In this document: positions 1-5,309 of the stretch, piece after piece
Layout: each line of letters opens with the position of its first letter
Numbering within the stretch: the first letter of the stretch is position 1
NCBI GenBank assembly: GCA_900756495.1
Contig: CAAEKI010000281.1
Coordinates: forward strand, 1-7,346
Direction of reading: 5' to 3'
Length of the DNA stretch: 7,346 nucleotides
From: an uncultured Oscillospiraceae bacterium
GTDB lineage: Bacteria > Bacillota > Clostridia > Oscillospirales > Oscillospiraceae
Translations under genes and position numbers: made by a program
Notes under the pieces: generated by a model
Databases searched by the model: none
What the model saw: only the letters and a program-made list of their open reading frames with translations
Told to the model about the DNA's origin: nothing

Positions 1-537
1 ACCGGCCGCCGCCGACGCACCTCCAGTGCCTCCTCTTGCTAATGGTAATACACCACTAGTAATATCTGTAGCCGCGTGGGTGTGGCTGGCCGGTGCAGCT
101 CCGATACCGGATGGTGTAATATCGTTAAGCGCATTGTCCACATACTGCTTCGGAGCCGCTTGCAGGCTTGCCGTCGGATCCCCCGGTAGCACCAGCGGAC
201 CGGTCATCGTCCCGCCAGAGAGAGGCACATAGTCCATATCGGGAAGCTGACTGGAGGGCACTTTCCCGGCACTGTCCAGCCCCGCCACGCCGTTGGGCGT
301 TCCAACCGGGAGCTGGGACACAGGCACTTTTCCGCCCTCCAATACAGGCACTTCCGCAAACGCCTCTCCAAGTGCATTTACACCCTCTTGTGTAGCGTTA
401 ACCTGCCGCATCAAATAGTTATAGCCATGTTGTTCCGTCAGGCCGACGTCGGTGCCGTTTGGGCCTACTGTCTGGCCGTAAGTCCACTGCTCAGGAAGAT
501 CTGCCGGCAGCGGGGTTGTAATAGGGTTATCTGCCAT
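1..537 (-). CDS. Tail fibre protein, N-terminal 179 residues (runs off the left edge)
   Basis: Fibre that attaches to the baseplate and would carry receptor binding at its C-terminus, which lies outside the window. The ATG at 535-537 overlaps the end of the DUF2313 gene by 11 nt and has an AAGGAGTGA ribosome binding site 9 nt upstream. The frame stays open to base 1. Residues 1-60 form the conserved baseplate-attachment head (motifs PNGTDVGLTEQHGYNYLMRQ and GEAF). Residues 69-77 and 91-99 are two copies of GKVPxSQLP, 22 residues apart. Residues 103-137 are a classic fibre repeat (PLSGGTMTGPL, then a GDPT...KQYVD motif). Residues 144-179 contain ASHTHAA and LPLARGGTG, motifs of many phage fibre shafts; the HTH could bind a metal in a trimer. 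Position directly after the DUF2313 gene fits a PBSX XkdV-like fibre. Function is confident from the motifs; receptor specificity cannot be judged. Confidence 0.9.
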   Translation of the reverse strand, partial: MADNPITTPLPADLPEQWTYGQTVGPNGTDVGLTEQHGYNYLMRQVNATQEGVNALGEAFAEVPVLEGGKVPVSQLPVGTPNGVAGLDSAGKVPSSQLPDMDYVPLSGGTMTGPLVLPGDPTASLQAAPKQYVDNALNDITPSGIGAAPASHTHAATDITSGVLPLARGGTGGASAAAG

Positions 538-1435
538 TGCCTGTCACTCCTTCCGATACGGGTATAGTATGTTTCAGCAGCGTAGCTCCAGATACCGGAA
601 CAAAAACTGCAGAGGATGTCAGTACAACTCCGTCCGCATCCAGCAGTTCTGTGGATGTGACCGTCTCCACCTGACTCTGAGCTACCGTATATGTAACGGT
701 AAGAATGTTCCCCTCTGCATTCTTGTTCAAATCTGTAATTTCAATCGTACCGTTGATGCGGGCTTTTGCAATATCACTGGAAACAAAATTTACAGTGTCT
801 TCCAAAAGCGTCTCCTGTATGGACGGCACAGACGGCATTTTAATCACCCCTTGGCTCTGTTCTGTAGCAAACGGGAGCACTCCCAGCCCCCAGGCGCCCA
901 ACTTGTAATTGAATATTCGTTGAGACAGCTCTATGGATTCGCTCAGGATAAGCCCTGTGCGCACATAGGGCGTGTTTACATATACAATGTGGGCAGGCTT
1001 AATCCGGTTAATGGTATAGGCCACCTCTGTGGCATACTGTTGATTTTCCGCGCTGCTCTCAATGTAGAGGGTATAGTTCGGATAATCCATATGGACCGTC
1101 CACGCCCCAACCCCAATCAGTTCGTCAAGCTTCTGGTATAGGAACCCCAACGTAAACGGCGGTCTCGTGGAAATGCGGTTCAGGATGCGGGCCCGGCGGA
1201 ACTCCAGGGATTCCGCAGCGGGATTGGGGACAATTCTGAACACCTGCTCCCACTGGGAGACCGCGCGCTCATCCATTGTCTGAAAAAAGAAATTGTCCGC
1301 CACAGATACAATTTCGTCCGCCAGCGCCTCAAACTGTGCTTGTTCTGTGCCGCAGATCTCCTGATAGTCTAAAACCTCCCGGTACCAGGGCGGCAGCAGA
1401 GCCAGCAGATCCGCGTCCAGCTCATATCTACTCAT
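527..1435 (-). CDS. xkdU: Baseplate protein, XkdU/YmfQ family (DUF2313)
   Basis: Tail-tip protein expected to link the baseplate wedge to the fibre, like XkdU of PBSX. Of its 302 residues, roughly 1-190 show the DUF2313 pattern: an acidic N-terminal helix (LLALLPPWYREVLDYQE), a long helical stretch ending in LEFRRARILNRI at 77-88, then a small alpha/beta domain with INRIKPAHIVYV at 142-153. Residues 175-200 (YKLGAWGLGVLPFA, GVIKMPSVP) form a linker, and 205-302 make a serine/threonine/valine-rich, probably beta-sandwich tail that the short family members lack. The ATG overlaps the end of the baseplate J gene by 8 nt (ATGAGTAG) and its ribosome binding site is weak (GGTGA), which suggests translational coupling. 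The 3' half is richer in A+T than the 5' half. N-terminal family assignment is firm; the role of the C-terminal domain is unknown. Confidence 0.88.
   Translation of the reverse strand: MSRYELDADLLALLPPWYREVLDYQEICGTEQAQFEALADEIVSVADNFFFQTMDERAVSQWEQVFRIVPNPAAESLEFRRARILNRISTRPPFTLGFLYQKLDELIGVGAWTVHMDYPNYTLYIESSAENQQYATEVAYTINRIKPAHIVYVNTPYVRTGLILSESIELSQRIFNYKLGAWGLGVLPFATEQSQGVIKMPSVPSIQETLLEDTVNFVSSDIAKARINGTIEITDLNKNAEGNILTVTYTVAQSQVETVTSTELLDADGVVLTSSAVFVPVSGATLLKHTIPVSEGVTGNGR
546..552 (-). promoter_or_regulatory. Ribosome binding site of the tail fibre gene
   Basis: AAGGAGT on the minus strand, inside the last codons of the DUF2313 gene and 8 nt before the fibre ATG. It fixes the fibre start at 537 even though that start lies within the preceding gene. 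Confidence 0.75.
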
Positions 1436-2543
1436 TGAGCGTCACCGTCCCCAGAACCGGCACCTGTTGAACCGCGCCTGTTTCCGTTAAAATAAGATCC
1501 GCCGCCGCCCCGTTGAGCTGCACACTGGTAGCGTTGACCACGCCGGATGTCCCAACGATGGCCGCCGTCACTCGGGACACGTACACATCGGCTGCGTATA
1601 CAACATCGCTGTCGCTGACGTTAGTCCCCCAGCTCTGCCGCACATCAAGCAGGTATGCCTCCAGCGCCTCTTCCACCAGAGGCTGGATCTGATCTACGGA
1701 GGAGCCCGGCGAGAGTGCAACTGAAGCGGTTACATTGACCGTCACCTCCGCGGGCGATACTACAGATACCTGCGCCCCAATAGGGGACAGCCCAAGGCCA
1801 AGGCCCTGATTGGGCGGTGGATCGACGGCATTCTGTACGTTCTCCACCAGTTCTTCAGAGGCCGGGAGAAAGTCGGCCCCCAGCACAGAGCACTTCACTG
1901 TCCCCCCTCCGTTCCAAATGGGGTACACCTGTACTGCGCCCACGCCGTCAATGCCCAGGATATTTTCCCGGTAGGAGGCGATATTTCCTCCAAACGGGCG
2001 CTCGTTCAGCGCTGTCATCAGCCTGGCCCTCAGTTCCCCGTCCGTCTCTTCATCGTCACCCGGAACCAAAATGTCGGTGATCTGCGCAGAGGTCAGGCCG
2101 GGGATGGTGGTGATTGGCAAAATGGGGCCGGTGTACTCATTGCCGATGTCGCCCGGCGTCTCAGCGGTAAGCTGGTACTGATTGGCCGCGCCTGCAGCCG
2201 CCGTCACCGAAAAGTTGATGCTGTCGGCCCCGTTGACGGTGGAAAATCGGGCTCCAACGGGAACGGCGGTATTGAACACGCCCAGTCTGACGGCCGGGGA
2301 GGCGGGGTACCGGGTCAGTCCGGCAATCACGGCCAGATAGTCCAGGCTCTGCCCCACGGCGGTCTGGACAAAGGCGGCCTGCTGCACCTGGTTCAGGGAC
2401 AGGTAAAAACCCTCAAACACCCATGCCGCCGGGCCCAGCGCCGTCGGTATCGGGGATGTGTCCCGCTTGTCGTAGGTATCCGGCACCCGGTCCAGCATCT
2501 GCCGGAGGATGTTCTGGTAGGTCTCCTGTGTAAAATCAATCAT
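1428..2543 (-). CDS. xkdT: Baseplate J-like wedge protein, XkdT family
   Basis: Baseplate wedge component homologous in type to P2 gpJ and PBSX XkdT, part of the ring joined to the hub that opens when the tail contracts. The 371 residues show the expected order. A helical N-terminus ends in TAVGQSLDYLAVIAGLTR at 61-78. A beta domain has VPVGARF at 94-100, and the GDIGNEYTGPI motif lies at 131-141. The acidic GDDEETDGELRARL signature at 162-175 is followed by GGNIASYRENILGIDGVG at 185-202 and the VYPIWNGGGTV motif at 206-216. The NQGLGLGLSPIGA segment at 245-257 precedes the C-terminal domain. The ATG overlaps the stop of the DUF2634 gene as ATGA and has a strong GGAGGTGA ribosome binding site (2551-2558) 7 nt upstream. 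Length is typical for the family and no disruption is seen. Confidence 0.94.
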   Translation of the reverse strand: MIDFTQETYQNILRQMLDRVPDTYDKRDTSPIPTALGPAAWVFEGFYLSLNQVQQAAFVQTAVGQSLDYLAVIAGLTRYPASPAVRLGVFNTAVPVGARFSTVNGADSINFSVTAAAGAANQYQLTAETPGDIGNEYTGPILPITTIPGLTSAQITDILVPGDDEETDGELRARLMTALNERPFGGNIASYRENILGIDGVGAVQVYPIWNGGGTVKCSVLGADFLPASEELVENVQNAVDPPPNQGLGLGLSPIGAQVSVVSPAEVTVNVTASVALSPGSSVDQIQPLVEEALEAYLLDVRQSWGTNVSDSDVVYAADVYVSRVTAAIVGTSGVVNATSVQLNGAAADLILTETGAVQQVPVLGTVTLNE

Positions 2544-2953
2544 GTCAACGTCACCTCCAGGGTGGTCTGCATATCCCCATACACCGTGTTTACCGTCAGA
2601 GAAGCGGACAGCGCTTCCCCCTCTGCCGAATAGGTGAAGTCGGACACCCCTCTCACCCGATCGTCCATCCCCAGCGCCTCCGTCACGCGGCGCCGGAGTT
2701 CAGAGGCTACATAACCGGGGTCCTGCCCGATCAGCCCCTCCCACTGCATCCCGGAGTAGGGCCTGTAAATCTGCCATCGGAAGCGCTCCACGTTTAGGAT
2801 GATCTCCACGGCCTGCCTCACAGCCTGGAGCCCGTCCGCCGTCCCCCGGATGCGGCCGGTCTTTTTGTCGATGTACCATGTGTGAGACGGGAACTGCTCA
2901 AACTGTACGCCCTGCGCAAGATTGACCGTCCCGCTCTCCGGCAGTGCCGGCAT
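2540..2953 (-). CDS. xkdS: Baseplate wedge protein, XkdS family (DUF2634, gp25-like)
   Basis: Small baseplate protein of 137 residues that in contractile tails holds the wedge onto the central hub and sheath, the role of gp25-type proteins. DUF2634 features are visible: SHTWYIDKKTGRIRGTADG at 23-41, then a helix containing AVRQAVEIILNVERFRW at 44-60, QIYRPYSGMQWEGLIG at 61-76, and a C-terminal half rich in alternating beta residues (SASLTVNTVYGDMQTTLEV). A GTG three codons upstream (2962) is in frame but overlaps the GAGGGG ribosome binding site, so the ATG at 2953 with an 8-nt spacer is preferred. It starts 5 nt after the spike gene's stop and overlaps the baseplate J gene by 4 nt. Position between the DUF2577 and baseplate J genes is exactly that of xkdS in PBSX. 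Confidence 0.9.
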   Translation of the reverse strand: MPALPESGTVNLAQGVQFEQFPSHTWYIDKKTGRIRGTADGLQAVRQAVEIILNVERFRWQIYRPYSGMQWEGLIGQDPGYVASELRRRVTEALGMDDRVRGVSDFTYSAEGEALSASLTVNTVYGDMQTTLEVTLT

Positions 2954-2958
2954 TGCAA

Positions 2959-3579
2959 TCACCCCTCAAATACTCTGGAGAGTACAATGAATTTCTGTCC
3001 GCCCTGCACGCGCAGCAGCAGCACCCTGTCTCCCACGGCCAGCCCCCGGTTGAGGATGATGTATCCGTTTTCCACCGGCAGCGGCTTTCCGTTCTCTACG
3101 CAAGACACCCCGCCCAGGGCCTGCCCGGCTTCCACGCCGCTCCCCAGCGCGGTGGCGGTGGCATACGTGCCCGAGAGCTGCGTGTCAGACCCATACGACC
3201 CGGCCAGGGCCGATCCGGACTGATAAGCGCCCTCCAGCGCCGTCCCGGTCTCTCCACCCTCTGCCGTGTGGCTGTGGCCGAGCCCTTCCACCGTGTGGGC
3301 GTGGGACAGCCCGCCGGTATTGTGGGCGTGTCCAAGGCCGGAAACCGTGTGGCTGTGGGACAGCCCGTCTATCTCATGGGTGTGGGACAGCACGGGGATT
3401 TTCTTTTCTATGACCGGCTCCGTCAGGTACAGAACCTCCCGGCGGAGCGGCGCCATCGCCGTATTTACGGTGATCTCCAGCGGGTCTGCGCCGGTCACCG
3501 TCCCCACCCTCAGGTCGGTCGGCTGGGCGGACCGCAGGCTCTGCTGCATCATATCATACAGGACGTCCCGCAGCTCCAT
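2959..3579 (-). CDS. xkdR: Baseplate spike-like protein, XkdR/DUF2577 family, with HxH-repeat insertion
   Basis: Hub/spike-associated baseplate protein of 206 residues, about twice the length I expect for DUF2577. The family core appears split. Residues 1-60 contain LRVGTVTGADPLEITV and REVLYLTEPV. Residues 171-206 contain YIILNRGLAVGDRVLLLRV and GQKFIVLSRV, the closing strands of an OB-like barrel. Between them is an insertion of about 100 residues. Residues 64-108 are five exact 9-residue units of the form L-S/G-H-x-H plus four residues, with histidines at 66/68, 75/77, 84/86, 93/95 and 102/104. Residues 112-157 form a 10-residue repeat with leucine at 115, 125, 135, 145 and 155. In known phage spikes and the T4 gp37 tip, HxH motifs in trimers bind iron. 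An iron-bearing needle is therefore inferred here. ATG 3579 has a GAGGTG site 5 nt upstream and lies 9 nt after the hub stop. Confidence 0.82.
   Translation of the reverse strand: MELRDVLYDMMQQSLRSAQPTDLRVGTVTGADPLEITVNTAMAPLRREVLYLTEPVIEKKIPVLSHTHEIDGLSHSHTVSGLGHAHNTGGLSHAHTVEGLGHSHTAEGGETGTALEGAYQSGSALAGSYGSDTQLSGTYATATALGSGVEAGQALGGVSCVENGKPLPVENGYIILNRGLAVGDRVLLLRVQGGQKFIVLSRVFEG
2962..2967 (-). promoter_or_regulatory. Ribosome binding site that decides the xkdS start
   Basis: GAGGGG on the minus strand, 8 nt before ATG 2953. The alternative GTG at 2960-2962 shares a base with this site and so cannot be served by it. This supports the shorter, 137-residue protein. Confidence 0.65.
3109..3246 (-). 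repeat. Degenerate 30-bp tandem units encoding a 10-residue repeat
   Basis: Directly after the HxH array, four full units and a partial fifth encode GTALEGAYQS, GSALAGSYGS, DTQLSGTYAT, ATALGSGVEA and GQALGG. The leucine recurs every 10 residues and a tyrosine follows at +4 in the first three units. The composition suggests a fibrous beta shaft or the return arm of the HxH needle. Confidence 0.75.
3256..3390 (-). repeat. Five in-frame 27-bp tandem units encoding HxH nonapeptides
   Basis: Five units of 27 bp inside the spike-like gene. They encode LSHTHEIDG, LSHSHTVSG, LGHAHNTGG, LSHAHTVEG and LGHSHTAEG. The amino-acid period is exact while synonymous positions vary, so the array is kept by protein selection rather than being a recent DNA duplication. 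Confidence 0.9.
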
Positions 3580-3588
3580 CTCCCCACC

Positions 3589-4557
3589 TCAAATCGCCAT
3601 CGTCTCAAATTCCATCGTGTGCTCGTCGTTCTCCCAGGTATGCGTGACCTTTTCCAGCAGCACATACCGATCCAGGTTAATATCCCCGAGCCCCGGCACA
3701 TGCATATACACCATCTGCCCTGCCCGGAGCCCAGGCACCCCCAGGGATGAGACCTTCAGCGTCCGCATCCGCCGGTTGTAATACCGGAGTGATGCCTGCG
3801 CCCGTGCCCTGACTTGGGCGTCGTTGACATCTCCATCCACCGTCTGGTAGAGCTGGAGCAGTCCCCACTGTGCAATGGTATTGCCGTCCTGCTCCTCAAA
3901 GACATCCGCCCGTCCTGTCTCCTCGTTGGGCCGGGCCAGCTTGACGGAGTTATAGGTCTGCGCGTCAATATCCGTCTGATAGGTATAGTCCGTTAAAAAG
4001 GACTTTTCTCCAATCACGACATTGGATATCATATCCTCCGGCCTTTGAAGTGCCACGCCGGTTCCGTCGTCGTAGAACACAAAGATTTCCCCCGTGTTCA
4101 GGAGGGTCTGCTGCACCGCCTCTCCAATGATGTCCAGACAGCTCTCATCTTCTTTGTAGAAGGACGGGATCGGATATCCCGTGTCCGCCACAGCCCCAAC
4201 GTCCACCTGCAGGTCCCCGGCAATCTGCCGTATCATGTCCCCCGCCGTCTGGGCGTAGAACATATAGGACGCATTGGCCTTGAAATACCGCAACCTGTCG
4301 TAACAGGTGGTCTCAATCTCACCCCACCGGTTCTTGCTCTTGGTGAATACCCAGCCGTAGAACTGGAGCTGCCCATCGACGGAAAAGCGCACCACGTCGC
4401 CCTCCGTATAGGAGAGGTCGCCCGCCTTGACTACCGTAAATTTCAGCGTACCGGGGGATCCGGTCCGGTTGGTGATCCAGGCGACCTGGGACGCGCAGTT
4501 GGAGCACTCCCAGATCTTCCCGCTGGATTTGTTGCAGATTAACAGCTCTGTTGTCAT
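3589..4557 (-). CDS. xkdQ: Tail hub protein, XkdQ/YqbQ family (gpD/gp27-like)
   Basis: Central baseplate hub that adapts the tail tube to the spike. At 322 residues it is close to the usual XkdQ length. Visible features are an N-terminal beta barrel with GSPGTLKFTVVK (33-44) and YTEGDVVRFSVDG (50-62), then QFYGWVFTKSKNRWGEIETT at 65-84 and the characteristic CYDRLRYFKAN at 85-95. Later come DMIRQIAGDLQ (107-117), the long TYNSVKLARPNEETGR segment (201-216), and LRAGQMVYMHVPGLG with a closing WENDEHTMEFE near the C-terminus. No peptidoglycan hydrolase domain is attached. The frame is open upstream to 4749, but that stretch reads antisense-like arginine-rich sequence over the previous gene. The ATG at 4557 overlaps its stop as ATGA and follows AGGTGG at a 7-nt spacer. 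Cysteines 18 and 21 (CSNC) are unexplained. Confidence 0.92.
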   Translation of the reverse strand: MTTELLICNKSSGKIWECSNCASQVAWITNRTGSPGTLKFTVVKAGDLSYTEGDVVRFSVDGQLQFYGWVFTKSKNRWGEIETTCYDRLRYFKANASYMFYAQTAGDMIRQIAGDLQVDVGAVADTGYPIPSFYKEDESCLDIIGEAVQQTLLNTGEIFVFYDDGTGVALQRPEDMISNVVIGEKSFLTDYTYQTDIDAQTYNSVKLARPNEETGRADVFEEQDGNTIAQWGLLQLYQTVDGDVNDAQVRARAQASLRYYNRRMRTLKVSSLGVPGLRAGQMVYMHVPGLGDINLDRYVLLEKVTHTWENDEHTMEFETMAI

Positions 4558-5294
4558 GTGCTCACCACCTGGAGCGCCTCTTGCTTCATCCACCCGAGCG
4601 CCCCGCCTGACTCTGTGGTCACATGAATGGGAAAGGCCCTGGCGGCGTCCACCATGCGTGAAACGACCACCCGCCGCCCGTTCCCGTTCCCGTGGGGCTC
4701 GTCCCCATAGCTGGAGTAGTACCAGGGGCCGTTGGCGATACAGGTGCATCCCGTGTAGAGCTGTCCCCGCGGGATGTCCCTGGACGGCTCCGATGTGGCC
4801 GCTGCGGGCGCTGCGGCGCTCTCCTGCTTCACCTGTACGGCCTGCGGGGTGTAGTCCCGGTATTCCGTCAGAGTCAGATCGTAGTAAAAGTCTCCGGTCT
4901 CCCCGCCCCGCTCCTCTGTGTTGAATTGCGTAACTAGCACCTGAAAACCAGCGTCCTCCGTCATGAAGGGCTCTCCGTTTTCGTAGTAGCGCACGGGGGT
5001 GTACAGGATGGGCGCTCTCTCGTTCATGGCCGACTCAAAGAACTGGATGTAAAACTCGGGCGGCTGGAATCCGCCGGAGGTCAAAACGCCGGAAAATTCC
5101 CGGCCTGGGAAGAAGCTGGAGATCGTGACCTCCCTCTGCTCGGGCATCCTTGGAACCATAATGGGGCCGATGCCCAGGACGTTGTATTCCCCGTTGTCCG
5201 TCTCCCGCGCCACCGGAAGCTTCTCTGGGTTGACCGGAAGCCGGATCACTGTCCCGTCCCGCGTAAAAAACAATCCGAAGTTGTTGACTGACAT
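4554..5294 (-). CDS. xkdP: XkdP-like tail protein with C-terminal SH3-like domain
   Basis: Tail-tip protein in the xkdP position between the tape measure and the hub, 246 residues. Residues 9-30 carry RDGTVIRLPVNPEKL, the entry motif of XkdP-type N-terminal domains. This is followed by VLGIGPIMVPRMPEQREVTI and by QPPEFYIQFFESAMNERAPI at 77-96, with a tail ending in YYDLTLTEYRDY at 137-148. Residues 155-172 are an alanine-rich linker. PBSX XkdP ends in LysM; no LysM signature is visible here. Instead residues 173-246 contain GPWYYSSYGDEPHGNGNGR and a terminal GGALGWMKQEAL, resembling SH3-like wall-associated domains. Cell-wall contact is inferred. The ATG at 5294 has an AAAGGAGG site at a 5-nt spacer, 15 nt after the tape-measure stop. 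Two cysteines (183, 185) sit at the domain's start. Confidence 0.82.
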   Translation of the reverse strand: MSVNNFGLFFTRDGTVIRLPVNPEKLPVARETDNGEYNVLGIGPIMVPRMPEQREVTISSFFPGREFSGVLTSGGFQPPEFYIQFFESAMNERAPILYTPVRYYENGEPFMTEDAGFQVLVTQFNTEERGGETGDFYYDLTLTEYRDYTPQAVQVKQESAAAPAAATSEPSRDIPRGQLYTGCTCIANGPWYYSSYGDEPHGNGNGRRVVVSRMVDAARAFPIHVTTESGGALGWMKQEALQVVST

Positions 5295-5309
5295 ACCGGC
5301 CTCCTTTGT

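Noticed and set aside
3256..3390. 27-bp direct repeats as a CRISPR or minisatellite
   Set aside because: The units are contiguous, in frame, lack spacers and differ at synonymous positions while the HxH protein pattern is exact; this is a coding repeat.
2944..3750. 268-residue open frame on the plus strand
   Set aside because: It lies antisense to the spike-like and hub genes, has no recognisable domain and is rich in His, Arg, Pro and Gly as expected from the complement of GC-rich coding DNA. It is a shadow.
4045..4542. 165-residue plus-strand open frame opposite the hub gene
   Set aside because: It is antisense to a well-supported hub gene, with no ribosome binding site or domain signature noticed.
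4558..4749. Upstream in-frame extension of the hub gene
   Set aside because: The added residues are arginine-rich and low in family similarity and overlap the preceding gene; ATG 4557 with its ATGA overlap and ribosome binding site is the better start.
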